A DNA stretch of 46,780 bases, taken from contig JAPPDJ010000008.1 in NCBI GenBank assembly GCA_028824555.1, forward strand, positions 1-46,780. The letters run 5' to 3'. The first letter of the stretch is position 1. Every line of letters begins with the position of its first letter. This document shows, in pieces, positions 1 to 8,269 of the stretch. Below the pieces are notes generated by a model. The model made no database searches, was not told the origin of the DNA, and was given only the letters and a program-made list of their open reading frames with translations. The translations under genes and the position numbers were made by a program. Source of the stretch: Gammaproteobacteria bacterium. GTDB lineage: Bacteria > Pseudomonadota > Gammaproteobacteria > Pseudomonadales > Azotimanducaceae.

Positions 1-87
1 CTCCAAAGCGGCGCGCCGGGAGCCAGTCGAACACGGTCGCGCGATGCCGGTGGTATGGTGGGCTTTCGCCTTCATCGGGAGTGGGTC
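1..87. other. Left edge, no gene recognised
   Basis: This short stretch precedes the first dioxygenase gene. I see no convincing coding sequence or repeat in it. It ends with a CGGGAG-like ribosome binding site near 77-82 that points to the ATG at 88. Confidence 0.4.
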
Positions 88-1257
88 ATGGCGGAAGCTG
101 CCTTTGCGGATCAGGCGCCGACTGCGGCGGAGCATGCTGCTGGAATGGCCCAGTACATGCGCGATGGAGAGCGCCGGGCGCAGGCGATCGGCAATCGCGG
201 GCCGGTTCGGTTTGCCTCCGGCAACGTGCTCGCGGATGAGATTCTCGATGCCTATTGGGAGCACGGGTTTTACGTCTTCGAGAATGTCATCGGCGCCGAG
301 GAACTCGAAGAACTGCGTGCCGCGATGGCCCAAATGCTCTCCCGAGCGCCCGTTGCGAAGGACGCCGAAGTGGACGCTTCCGGGCGCCCAGCGCTCGGCA
401 GCGAGTTCAAGCGCCCCACCTTCACCTGGGTGCGGCCCTTGAGCGATCCGGTCGGCGGCACGGAACTCGTCGGCGGGCGCCACCCGTCGAAGATGGTGGA
501 GCCGAAGCCGCGTCAAGATGCGCCCAAGGAAGTGCTGCATCTGGTGTACGGCATGTGCCAGACGATGGAGGCGGGCCTGCGCCTCTATGGCCACCCGCAG
601 TTGCTGGCCATTGCCGAGAACATCAATGGTGCCGACTTCACCCCGTTCAACGACGCCATCTTCGTCAAGCAGCCTGGCCTCGGTGGCTCGGTGGCGTGGC
701 ATCAGGACGGCCTTACGCATTGGAACTCGCCGGATTGGAACGAGGGCATCCACGGCTTCAACTTTCAGGTGCAGCTCTATCCCACGACGCCCGGCAACTG
801 CCTGTGGGTGGTGCCCGGCACGCACAAGCGGGGCAAGCTCGACATCAAGGCGATGGTGAAGGCCAACGGCGGCTCCGAGCGCTTGCCGGATGCGGTGCCG
901 CTGACCTGCCAGCCGGGCGACGTGACGATGGTGAATCGCCAGATGCTGCATTGTTCGTTTGCCAACACTTCGCCCGACCTTCGCATTTCCATGACCTTCG
1001 GGTTCCATCGCCGCGCCTCGGTGTTGGGCGCTCGCAGCGTGCTCGGTGCCAACGACGGCGAGCTCTACGACGAGCAGCGCGTGTTCGACCGCAGCGCGGT
1101 CATTGCGGTGGCCATCGATGCAAGGAGGCAGCGCTTCCCGGACGAGGAGCCGTATGTCTATCAGCCCTTTGTGGGCCTGGAGGACGACTTCCGCTGGAAC
1201 CCGGACACCTACGAGCGGGTGATCCGCAACTACAACCTGAAAGACCTGGGGATTTAG
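88..1257 (+). CDS. Phytanoyl-CoA dioxygenase (PhyH) family protein
   Basis: A 389-aa Fe(II)/2-oxoglutarate-dependent oxygenase of the PhyH family, predicted cytoplasmic. The facial triad is visible as WHQDG (His205, Asp207) and the distal His288 in QMLHCSF. Arg299 in DLRISM is the expected 2-oxoglutarate ligand. The double-stranded beta-helix core spans roughly residues 190-305. The frame is also open to an ATG at 55, but the ATG at 88 has a purine-rich site about 6 bases upstream and is preferred. The stop is 5 bases before a GST gene, so the two are very likely co-transcribed. Family members hydroxylate diverse substrates, including fatty acyl-CoAs, ectoine and natural products; the substrate here cannot be read from sequence. 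Confidence 0.9.
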   Translation: MAEAAFADQAPTAAEHAAGMAQYMRDGERRAQAIGNRGPVRFASGNVLADEILDAYWEHGFYVFENVIGAEELEELRAAMAQMLSRAPVAKDAEVDASGRPALGSEFKRPTFTWVRPLSDPVGGTELVGGRHPSKMVEPKPRQDAPKEVLHLVYGMCQTMEAGLRLYGHPQLLAIAENINGADFTPFNDAIFVKQPGLGGSVAWHQDGLTHWNSPDWNEGIHGFNFQVQLYPTTPGNCLWVVPGTHKRGKLDIKAMVKANGGSERLPDAVPLTCQPGDVTMVNRQMLHCSFANTSPDLRISMTFGFHRRASVLGARSVLGANDGELYDEQRVFDRSAVIAVAIDARRQRFPDEEPYVYQPFVGLEDDFRWNPDTYERVIRNYNLKDLGI

Positions 1258-1262
1258 GCCAA

Positions 1263-1997
1263 GTGGCTATTGAGCTCTACACGGCCGCCACGCCGAACGG
1301 CTGGAAGGTCACGGTGATGGTGGAGGAACTCCGGGAGGCGGGAGCCGATCTGCCCGAGGTCAACCTCCACACCGTGAGCCTGGGCGGCGATCAGTTCACG
1401 CCGGAGTTCATGGCCATCTGTCCGAACCAGAAGATCCCGGCGATGGTGCACGACGGCCGCGCCATCATGGAAAGCTGCGCCATCCTGCAATACCTGGGCG
1501 AGACGTTCCCGACGGAGCTTTTCCCCTTGGACGAGCGGCGTTGGGATGTCATCCCGTGGCTCTATTGGCAGGCCGCCAACATCGGCCCCATCTTCGGCAA
1601 CAAGCTGAGCTACACCCGCTACATCAACGACGCCACCGACGAGCAGAAGGCACACCCGCTCGAGCGCTTCGGCAAGGAGGCGCAGCGCTTGCTGGCAGTG
1701 CTCGACAATCAACTCGCCAAGCACGACTACCTCTGCGGCGACACCTTCACGGTGGCCGACATCGCTACTTGGTGCTGGGTGCGATCGTGGAAGTGGGCCA
1801 AGATCGACATCACCGGACGACCCCGGGTGATGGAGTGGGTGCGCCGCTGCCGCGCCCGACCCGGTGTGGAACGCGGCATCTCCTTCGGCGTGCCGAAGGA
1901 CGAGATCGACAAGTTCAGTCAGGAGCGACGCACGCAGTACCGCCAAGGCGGCGCCGGCATCGCCTCGAACTGGGCCTTGCGCGACGACGCCACGTAG
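1263..1997 (+). CDS. Glutathione S-transferase, YfcG/Ure2p-like
   Basis: A 244-aa cytosolic GST with an N-terminal thioredoxin-fold domain (about 1-85) and a C-terminal helical domain (about 95-215). The start LYTAATPNGWK carries the T-P-N motif at residues 10-12 that resembles the glutathione site of YfcG-type (Nu class) enzymes. The cis-proline Pro59 (KIPAM) and the Glu70-Ser71 pair that binds the gamma-glutamyl moiety are present. The frame runs upstream through the dioxygenase gene, but homology begins at the GTG at 1263, 5 bases after the previous stop, with CTGGGG ahead as a possible ribosome binding site. Tight linkage to the PhyH gene suggests a shared pathway, perhaps thiol or disulfide chemistry on an oxidised substrate; that link is inference. 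Confidence 0.9.
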   Translation: MAIELYTAATPNGWKVTVMVEELREAGADLPEVNLHTVSLGGDQFTPEFMAICPNQKIPAMVHDGRAIMESCAILQYLGETFPTELFPLDERRWDVIPWLYWQAANIGPIFGNKLSYTRYINDATDEQKAHPLERFGKEAQRLLAVLDNQLAKHDYLCGDTFTVADIATWCWVRSWKWAKIDITGRPRVMEWVRRCRARPGVERGISFGVPKDEIDKFSQERRTQYRQGGAGIASNWALRDDAT

Positions 1998-2205
1998 CCT
2001 GCGCTTCTCACCAGCCCTCGTTTGCGGACGACGATGCACTCGCTGTGGCTGCACAAGTTACTCGTGCGTCATGTGGACGCATTCGCCTGACCACCTCCCA
2101 GCCGACCCAAACGCGGCCAGCCCCCCCTCCGAGAAAAGGGAGGACCCTTTTCTCGACTCCCCCGCGAGGGGGGAGTGACAGGAGGGGCGGCCCGTCAGGA
2201 GTCGA
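1998..2205. other. Convergent intergenic space with one two-hairpin repeat
   Basis: This gap separates the 3' ends of the GST gene and the permease gene. It contains one copy of the two-hairpin repeat (2121-2183). The hairpins could act as a bidirectional terminator, although no T-tract follows them. Nothing else is recognised. Confidence 0.5.
2121..2183 (+). repeat. Two-hairpin dispersed repeat, copy 1
   Basis: A C-run leads into stem GAGAAAAGGG / CCCTTTTCTC with loop AGGA. A second stem, ACTCCCCC / GGGGGGAGT around GCGA, follows, and the unit ends in GACAGGA. The same layout recurs at 23499-23563, 41248-41310 and inverted at 41352-41418. The inner stem bases change in a paired way between copies (GGG/CCC here). 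Confidence 0.85.
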
Positions 2206-3945
2206 CTATTCCGACTTCCGCTCCACGCGAATCGTGACGATGTCGGCGTCGTGGTATTGCTGGTGGTGCACGGTGGAGGCGAAGTGGCGCAACAGGCGCA
2301 GGGAGACATCCCGTTCTGGCGACGCTTCGATCGGTTCGCCGGCGAGTGCCATGCGGTCTTCGAGATTGCCTTCGCCGGAGGCGGCGATGAACTCGAGGTC
2401 GGCCGCTTCCCGGTCCGCGCGTGCGATCACCAGCAGGCGTCGGGGGCCACCGTCGCTGTCGTGATGGTCCATGAGGCTCAGCACCGTTTCCTCTGCCGCG
2501 GCGCAAAGGCGATGGGCCCCAGCTTCGCTCCAACGCGCGCGACCCGCCACCATGGCGAGGAACTCGTTGATGACGGGTAGTTCCTTCACGTCCATCCGCG
2601 TTTCCATGCGCGAGCGTCGGCCGCGAGATAGATCGAGCAGCATCGACAGCACCACGGCCGTGAGCCCCCCGGCGGTCATGCCGTTGCCGAGCAGAGCACC
2701 CCACCAGTCGCCCAGCCGCTCCGCGAAGATGGCCTGATTCTGAAAGCCGACACCGACCCAGAACGAGATGCCGACGATGGCGCCCTTGCGGTAGTCGAGG
2801 CCGTCCTGCACGGCGATCTTCATGCCGAGCACAAACAGCATGGACAGAAGCGCCAGCAGATAGGCGGCGGCAACCGGCCCGGGGATTGCCAGCAGCAGGG
2901 CGGTGACCTTCGGCAGGAAGGCGAAGGCAAGAAAGAAAGCGCCGATGTAGATGCCTACCACCCGGGCACCGACGCCGGTGAGTTCGGCGACTGCGGTGCT
3001 GCTCGAGTACGTGGTGTTCGGCACCGTGCCGGCGATGCCGGAGAGGAGGTTGCCGAGGCCGTCCGCATTCACGGCGCCCTGTACGGCGCGATAGTCCACC
3101 GCTCGCGGCTTGCGCCATGACACCCGCTGGATCGCCACCGAGTCGCCGATGGTTTCGATTGCGCCGACCAGAGTGACAAAGATGAAGGCTGGCAGCAGCG
3201 CCCAGAATGCGGGGCCGAAGCTCAAGTCCCAGCTTGGCCAAGCCGATAGGGACGGGAGGCCAATCCAGGCTGCGTCCCCAACCGCGCCGAAATCGAAGAT
3301 GCCGTACCACCACGCCACCGCGCTGCCGCCGGCGATGCCGATGACCGGTGCCCAGAGGCGGAAGTGGCCCTGGCCCCGGAGCACGAAGCCGAGCGTGATG
3401 GCGAGCGTTGCGAATGCACTGAGCGGGCCTGCCGCCGGGTCTGCATCCGCTGGCGTTTGGGTCAGCATGTCGAAGATGATCGGCGTGACGGTGACGGTGA
3501 TGAGCATGATCACGGTGCCAGCCACCGCCGGCGTGATGATGCGGCGCAACCATGCGAGCCGCCAGCCCAGGAGGAACTGGAAGAGCGAGGAGATGACCAC
3601 CAAGGTCGCGAGCATCGCCGGCCCGCCATCGGCAAGTGCCGTGACGCAGACGGCGATGAAGGCCCCGGATGTGCCCATAAGCAGGATGTAGCCGGAGCCG
3701 ATCCGGCCAAGGCGCACGGCCTGAATGACGGTGGTGGCGCCGCTGATGAGCAGCGCCGCGAATACGGCCCAGGTGAGATAGTCGCCATCTCCGAGCCCGG
3801 CGCCGCGGATGACCACCGCTGGGGTGAGAACGATGCCGGCGATGGTGAGCACTGCGTACTGCAGCGCAAGGCCAGCGGTCAGGGGGCGCGGCGGCTCCTC
3901 GTCCGCCTCAAACCGAACTCCCGGCCGTTCCTTGGAGTCAACCAT
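2206..3945 (-). CDS. NCS2 (xanthine/uracil-type) permease fused to a degenerate HATPase-like domain
   Basis: A 579-aa inner-membrane protein. Residues about 20-440 form an NCS2 nucleobase:cation symporter core with many hydrophobic helices. It shows the conserved GAIETIGD segment (Glu263), PNTTYSSSTAVAELTG (309-323) and FQNQAIF (401-407). Residues about 450-579 form a soluble tail resembling RsbW-type anti-sigma/GHKL ATPase folds: an AAAEETVLSLMDH helix (482-494) in the N-box position and an S-x-R-L-L-R-H-F helix near 548-555. The N-box Asn is replaced by Ser490 and the glycine box is poor (SGEGNLEDR), so ATP binding may be lost. The ATG at 3945 has a GGGAGG site 8 bases upstream. A plain permease would end near residue 440. 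The substrate class (purine, pyrimidine or related) is inferred from family only. Confidence 0.88.
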   Translation of the reverse strand: MVDSKERPGVRFEADEEPPRPLTAGLALQYAVLTIAGIVLTPAVVIRGAGLGDGDYLTWAVFAALLISGATTVIQAVRLGRIGSGYILLMGTSGAFIAVCVTALADGGPAMLATLVVISSLFQFLLGWRLAWLRRIITPAVAGTVIMLITVTVTPIIFDMLTQTPADADPAAGPLSAFATLAITLGFVLRGQGHFRLWAPVIGIAGGSAVAWWYGIFDFGAVGDAAWIGLPSLSAWPSWDLSFGPAFWALLPAFIFVTLVGAIETIGDSVAIQRVSWRKPRAVDYRAVQGAVNADGLGNLLSGIAGTVPNTTYSSSTAVAELTGVGARVVGIYIGAFFLAFAFLPKVTALLLAIPGPVAAAYLLALLSMLFVLGMKIAVQDGLDYRKGAIVGISFWVGVGFQNQAIFAERLGDWWGALLGNGMTAGGLTAVVLSMLLDLSRGRRSRMETRMDVKELPVINEFLAMVAGRARWSEAGAHRLCAAAEETVLSLMDHHDSDGGPRRLLVIARADREAADLEFIAASGEGNLEDRMALAGEPIEASPERDVSLRLLRHFASTVHHQQYHDADIVTIRVERKSE

Positions 3946-4018
3946 CGCTTCGCCTCCCGTGCATGCGTCGGTGTGCTTTGGAGCAAGATTCTAGGAGCTT
4001 GCGCCTTAGAACGCAGTT

Positions 4019-4152
4019 CGTAGGGGACGGGCTTGTCCCGTCCGGCGCGCCCTGACGGGCGCGTTGGCAGTTCGCTTGCGCGAACTGCTGCGCTTCGACG
4101 AGTTCCTCGTGCCGAATTCAACACGGGCGGGGACAAGCCCCGCCCCTACGGG
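4019..4152. repeat. REPIN-like composite repeat (family A), copy 1
   Basis: A 134-base unit with outward palindromes at both ends. The left end is a GGACGGG-CTTGT-CCCGTCC hairpin and the right end is GGGCGGGG-ACAAG-CCCCGCCC, followed by CCTACG. Between them lie two more hairpins, GGCGCGCCC..GGGCGCG and GCAGTTCGC-TTGC-GCGAACTGC. It starts about 30 bases downstream of the stop of the PhyH gene at 4184-5080. Related units occur at about 7.8-8.3, 15.3, 23.1-23.8, 25.4 and 46.7 kb. Confidence 0.9.
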
Positions 4153-4183
4153 GCCTGTGCCGAATCCAGGACGGGCGCGAACC

Positions 4184-5080
4184 TCAGCCGGTGCTCGCCC
4201 CCTCTTCCAGGTAGGGCGTCATGTCCATGCCGGGGTATCTGGCGGTGACGCCGGCGATCGTCTCCTCGGTCCAATAGGAATGCCCCGGTGGGGGAAACCC
4301 CAGCAGTTCCCTCTCCTCTGTACTTGCCTGTTCCACCCACTCGCGGAACGCCGGCTTGATGGCCTGCGCCGACCAGCCGACGATGCCGAGCCATTTGTGC
4401 GCTGCCGGCGCGTAGGTGATGAAGTGCCCCAAGCGGCCGGCGTCGGCGATGAACGGCGTGCCGCGATGGAAGGTTCTCATGCTGTAGATGAGGAGCGAGC
4501 CGGCCGGCACCACCACCTTGGTCTCGTTCTCGTAGAGGTCCGGGCGTTCTTCGCGCTTGAAATGGGCGGGCCAGCGGATGCGATCCGGATAGTGCTGCCA
4601 CGAGCACACCGCGGTGGGCGCATGCTCGGCGGTCACGTCCGTGTAGTAGAGGAGGTACGCAGTCTGCCAATACTCCGGCAGGTTCGGCGGATAGGCCAAG
4701 GTGTGGTTGCCGTAGTCGCAGTGCATGACTTGGTCTTGGTCGGCCGGGGTTCCCTTGCGTTTGGCGGAAAGGTGCGATTGCTCGCAGTAAATGTCGTCGT
4801 GACCGATGTTCTGCGCCGCGAAGCGTTGCAGTTCAGGGTGCAGGGTGATGGCGTTCAGCCGGCTGCCGACGAACGGGAACTGAAAGCTGGGGGCCCGCGA
4901 GGGCGACGGCTGGCCGGGCTTTGGCCCGGTCGGATCGTCGCAGTATTCCACCCAGCCGGGCAGCGCTTCGCGCAGTTCGCTGCGGGCTTCGGCCAGTTCG
5001 TCGGCCGTGAGGAACGGCGCGACGATGGCGTAGCCGTGCTCGCGGTAATGAGCGGCGTGTTCTTGGGTGATTCGGGTCAT
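4184..5080 (-). CDS. Phytanoyl-CoA dioxygenase (PhyH) family protein
   Basis: A 298-aa Fe(II)/2-oxoglutarate oxygenase. The iron ligands are His120 and Asp122 in MHCDYGNH plus the distal His205 in TFHRGT. Arg216 in GRLGHF is the probable 2-oxoglutarate ligand. The N-terminus (ITQEHAAHYREHGYAIV) is the usual PhyH opening helix and strand, which supports the ATG at 5080. It lies 61 bases downstream of the OppA-like gene on the same strand and may be transcribed with it. It is quite diverged from the other three PhyH genes in the window, so these are separate subfamilies rather than recent duplicates. The substrate is unknown. Confidence 0.9.
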   Translation of the reverse strand: MTRITQEHAAHYREHGYAIVAPFLTADELAEARSELREALPGWVEYCDDPTGPKPGQPSPSRAPSFQFPFVGSRLNAITLHPELQRFAAQNIGHDDIYCEQSHLSAKRKGTPADQDQVMHCDYGNHTLAYPPNLPEYWQTAYLLYYTDVTAEHAPTAVCSWQHYPDRIRWPAHFKREERPDLYENETKVVVPAGSLLIYSMRTFHRGTPFIADAGRLGHFITYAPAAHKWLGIVGWSAQAIKPAFREWVEQASTEERELLGFPPPGHSYWTEETIAGVTARYPGMDMTPYLEEGASTG

Positions 5081-5112
5081 CGCGTGTCTCTCGGGCTTGA
5101 GCCGGGGAGTCT

Positions 5113-5137
5113 ATCCGCTCGGAGGGAAGGCATCCGG
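5113..5137. repeat. Partial family-B palindrome (GGAGGGAAGGCAT)
   Basis: The segment CGGAGGGAAGGCAT matches the left arm of the longer units at 41974-42119 and 43438-43559, but the matching right arm is missing. It lies in the short gap between the OppA-like gene and the PhyH gene. It is probably a decayed half-unit. Confidence 0.5.
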
Positions 5138-5141
5138 GCTG

Positions 5142-6767
5142 TCAGTCGGCGAGGAAGCGGGCGGGGTGGACGTTGCGCGGGTTCGCTTGCCAGCCGCTCA
5201 CGCCTTTGCGGACGAGGCTGCGGATCGTGACGGAATAGAGCGGCACCACGGGGTCAAGCGACAGCCCGCGCACTTCTGCCTGTTGCATCAACGCGATGCG
5301 TTCGGCGAGCGAGACGGTGGCTTTGGCGCGCTGCATGAGGCTGTCGTAATCGGCGTCTTGGAAGCTTCCGTAGTTGACGTCGCCAGTGGCCGACATCAAG
5401 AGTTCCAGGTAGTGCTCTGGGTTGTTCTCGCCGAACCACCCCGCCTCCGCCACCTCGAAGTCGCCCTGGCGCAGCGCCGCGAAATGAGAGGCAAGGTCGG
5501 CGTGGTGCAGGCGGGTGCTCACACCTATCGCCTTCCACATGGAGGCGATGGCGACCTGCACCGTCTTGTTGTCGTCCCCGGCGATGTGGCGCAGGGTGAT
5601 CTCCAGGGGGTTGTCCTCGTCGTAGCCGGCGGCGGCGAGCAGGTCGCGCGCGGTGGCAGGATCCGGCGTGCGAGGCGCGACCCCGGTGGCGAAGTCGGCC
5701 ACCAGGGGCGGCACGAACGAATGGCTCGGAAGCTCGCCGCTCTTGAGCACCCGGCCGGTGATCAATTCGCGATTGATGGCGAGTGCCAGAGCGCGTCGGA
5801 CACGGGCGTCGTCGAATGGCTTTGCCGTGGTGTTGAACACCAGGTACATGATGGAGAGCAGCGGCGAAAGGTGCGTCTCGTCGCCGCGTTCGGCCTGCAA
5901 GCGGTTGATTTCGCCCGGCGGGAAGTCGCCGATGATGTCGAGTTCGCCACTCAGGAAACGGTTGTAGGCGGCGCTGCGATCGGAGGTGGGGTGGTAGGTG
6001 ACGGCTTCGAGCTGCATGCTTTCGGCATCGCGCCATGCCGGGTTTCTTCTGAGGCGAACGTGGCCTTGGGGCACCCACTCGTCGAGCACGAAGGCGCCGT
6101 TCGTCACCATATTGCCGGCCTTCACCCAATCGTCGCCGTGTGCTGCCACGACGTGCTTCGGCACCGGTGAGCCGGTGGGGTAGAAGAGTCGTTCGGCGAA
6201 GAAGGGGAAGGGCTTTGCCAAGCGGATCTCCAGGGTGTGGTCGTCGCTCGCTTGCACGCCGAGGGACTCAGGAGGCTCGTTGCCGGCATTGACCGCCTCG
6301 GCGCCCGCGATGGGGTAGAGGAAGTAGGCGAGGCTGGCGGCGGTGGCGGGGTTCAGCAGGCGGCGCAGGGAAAAGACGAAGTCGTGCGCGGTGACGGGCG
6401 TGCCGTCGGACCACCGACCATCCTTGCGCAGGTGAAAGGTCCACATCAGGCCGTCGTCGGACGTCTCCCAACGCTCCGCCGCGCCCGGCACGATGCGGCC
6501 GTGTGCATCCACCGTCGTCAATCCTTCGAACAGATCGCCGAGGATGGTCTGTTCGAGACGCAGGTTGTAGCGATGCGGGTCGAGTGTCAGGGGCTCGCCG
6601 CCGTTGCCGATGTGGAGTTCAGCCCCAGCAAGCGACGCGGCGAGCGCGAACAGGGCCGCAAGCCAGCCGCGTGCGCGTGTCGCGGCCAATGGCCAACGCA
6701 CCAAGTTCCGGGCGGGTTGGCTGCCCCGCAGTGCATGGGTGCGAGGCCTGTCGTAAGCCGTGTGCAT
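5142..6767 (-). CDS. Peptide/oligopeptide ABC transporter substrate-binding protein (OppA-like, SBP_bac_5)
   Basis: A 541-aa periplasmic solute-binding protein of family 5. An export signal is visible: a basic n-region, the hydrophobic stretch LAALFALAASLAGA and a likely cut after residue 49. The mature start, ELHIGNGGEPLTLDPHRYN, is typical of OppA. Later family motifs include DGLMWTFHLRKDGRWSDGTP and FNTTAKPFDDARVRRALALA. The ATG at 6767 has no clear ribosome binding site; a GTG at 6701 would give a shorter, more ordinary signal peptide and is a real alternative. No permease or ATPase subunits of an Opp system are in the window, so it is an orphan binding protein here. Confidence 0.92.
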   Translation of the reverse strand: MHTAYDRPRTHALRGSQPARNLVRWPLAATRARGWLAALFALAASLAGAELHIGNGGEPLTLDPHRYNLRLEQTILGDLFEGLTTVDAHGRIVPGAAERWETSDDGLMWTFHLRKDGRWSDGTPVTAHDFVFSLRRLLNPATAASLAYFLYPIAGAEAVNAGNEPPESLGVQASDDHTLEIRLAKPFPFFAERLFYPTGSPVPKHVVAAHGDDWVKAGNMVTNGAFVLDEWVPQGHVRLRRNPAWRDAESMQLEAVTYHPTSDRSAAYNRFLSGELDIIGDFPPGEINRLQAERGDETHLSPLLSIMYLVFNTTAKPFDDARVRRALALAINRELITGRVLKSGELPSHSFVPPLVADFATGVAPRTPDPATARDLLAAAGYDEDNPLEITLRHIAGDDNKTVQVAIASMWKAIGVSTRLHHADLASHFAALRQGDFEVAEAGWFGENNPEHYLELLMSATGDVNYGSFQDADYDSLMQRAKATVSLAERIALMQQAEVRGLSLDPVVPLYSVTIRSLVRKGVSGWQANPRNVHPARFLAD

Positions 6768-6826
6768 CCGCGTACCATAACCGCGCGCGGCGCAGTCGGG
6801 TGGCGAGCCATGAGTGGGAGAGGCGG

Positions 6827-7771
6827 ATGAATCTGGCGGGAGACGTGGGCGGCACCCATGCCCGCATGGGCCTTTTCGACGGGCCGAACTGCGTGCGGCG
6901 GACGACTCTCGACATGGCGAAGCTGCATTCTGGCGAGGAGTTGACGGCAGCCGCGCTGGAAGCGCTTGGATGTGACGAAATCGAGCGTGCTTGCCTCGCC
7001 GTGGCGGGTCCGGTGCTGGCGGGCGAGGCGCGCCTCACCAACCACAGCATGAGCTTCTCCGGCAGCACGCTGCGGGGTGAGTTGGGCGCAAAGGAGGTGG
7101 TGCTGGTCAATGACTTGGTTGCGCTGGGTACCGCCGTTGCTCACGGTCTCGCAGACGACGCCGAGAGGTTTGGCGGCGAACTCCGGACATCGCCCGACGC
7201 CACGCGCTGCGTGATAGCTGCGGGGACGGGTCTCGGCATGGGCATCGTCGTCGGTGGCCGCTGCCTGCCGTCCGAAGGCGGCCATGTTCGGGTCGCGCCC
7301 GCAGGTGCGTTCGAGCGCGAGCTGATGGCCTATACGGAGGCGACGCTGGAGGAGGCCCAGGGCGTGGTCGCGTGGGAGCACTATCTGTCCGGTCGGGGCC
7401 TCGTCAATCTCTACCAAGCGGTATGCCACGTCTGGGACATGCCGCCGGCGGACCTGTCACCTGAGGAGATCGCCGCCCGCGGGCTGGACGTGACCGACCC
7501 CACCTGTCACACGACCATCGAGACTTGGGCAGGCATGCTTGGCTCCGCCGCCGGCGGCTTGGCGGTGGCCACAATGGCCGTGGGCGGCGTATGGCTAGCC
7601 GGCGCCGTGCCCCGAGCCCTCAAGCCCATGCTGGCAGACCGCGCGTTTCGTCGCAGCTTCGAGGCTGCCGCATGGGCCGCAGACTTCCTGCCCGCTGTCC
7701 CGGTGCACCTGATCGAGGACGACTACGCGGGACTCCTGGGCGCTGGCTTGATCGCCGACGGACTAGACTAA
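6827..7771 (+). CDS. glk: Glucokinase (ROK-independent Glk type)
   Basis: A 314-aa cytoplasmic sugar kinase that phosphorylates glucose with ATP. The first phosphate-binding motif is DVGGTHARMG (6-15) and the catalytic Asp96 lies in LVNDL. The second phosphate loop is AAGTGLGMG (131-139), and EGGH (150-153) is the substrate-binding signature of E. coli-type Glk. The ATG at 6827 has GGGAGAGGCGG just upstream and matches the family's N-terminus, although the frame is open further back. It is transcribed away from the OppA-like gene, with promoters expected in the short gap 6768-6826. The 3' end runs straight into the family-A repeat cluster. Confidence 0.92.
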   Translation: MNLAGDVGGTHARMGLFDGPNCVRRTTLDMAKLHSGEELTAAALEALGCDEIERACLAVAGPVLAGEARLTNHSMSFSGSTLRGELGAKEVVLVNDLVALGTAVAHGLADDAERFGGELRTSPDATRCVIAAGTGLGMGIVVGGRCLPSEGGHVRVAPAGAFERELMAYTEATLEEAQGVVAWEHYLSGRGLVNLYQAVCHVWDMPPADLSPEEIAARGLDVTDPTCHTTIETWAGMLGSAAGGLAVATMAVGGVWLAGAVPRALKPMLADRAFRRSFEAAAWAADFLPAVPVHLIEDDYAGLLGAGLIADGLD

Positions 7772-7783
7772 GGGGTTGCGCCC

Positions 7784-8269
7784 CGTAGGGGCGGGGCTTG
7801 TCCCCGCCCGTTTCGAGTCTGTCGATACGTTCGAGACGGGCGACCACAAGGGTCGCCCCTACGAGGCCCGTGCCGAGTCCGTCGGTGCGATTCGACGCAT
7901 TCCTCGTAGGGGACGGGCTTGTCCCGTCCCGGCGCGCCCTACCGGGCGCGTTGACAGTTCGCTTGCGCGAACTGCTGTGCTTCGACCAACTCCTCGGTTC
8001 ATTCAAGACGGGCCGGGACAAGCCCCGCCCTTACGCGTCCTTTGCCGAGTCTGTCGGCGCATTCGAGACGGGCGACCACAAGGGTCGCCCCTACGAGGCC
8101 CGGGCCGAGTCCGTCGGTGCGATTCGACGCATTCCTCGAAGGGGCGGGCTTGTCCGGTCCCGGCGCGCCCTGCCGGGCGCGTTGGCAGTTCGCTTGCGCG
8201 AACGGCTGTGCTTCGACCAACTCCTCGGTTCATTCAAGACGGGCGGGGATGTGCCGCGCCCCTACGGGG
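7784..8269. repeat. Cluster of family-A palindromic repeats
   Basis: Almost the whole 490-base gap between two convergent genes is repeat. Full REPIN-like units lie near 7904-8037 and 8138-8269, and shorter palindrome pairs lie near 7784-7866 and 8037-8101. Three stem types occur side by side, GGGCGGGG/CCCCGCCC, GGGCGACC/GGTCGCCC and GGACGGG/CCCGTCC, all with an ACAAG or CTTGT loop. The right edge supplies the stop codon of the gene at 8262-8693. Confidence 0.9.

Noticed and set aside
255-1262. Long N-terminal extension of the GST gene
   Set aside because: This part is the dioxygenase gene read in another frame; GST homology starts at the GTG at 1263.
5067-6170. Long plus-strand frame opposite the OppA-like gene
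   Set aside because: Antisense shadow of a gene with clear family motifs and a signal peptide.
7784-8269. Possible CRISPR array (regular repeats with spacers)
   Set aside because: The units are palindromes of unequal length, the 'spacers' are themselves repeated, and no cas genes are near.
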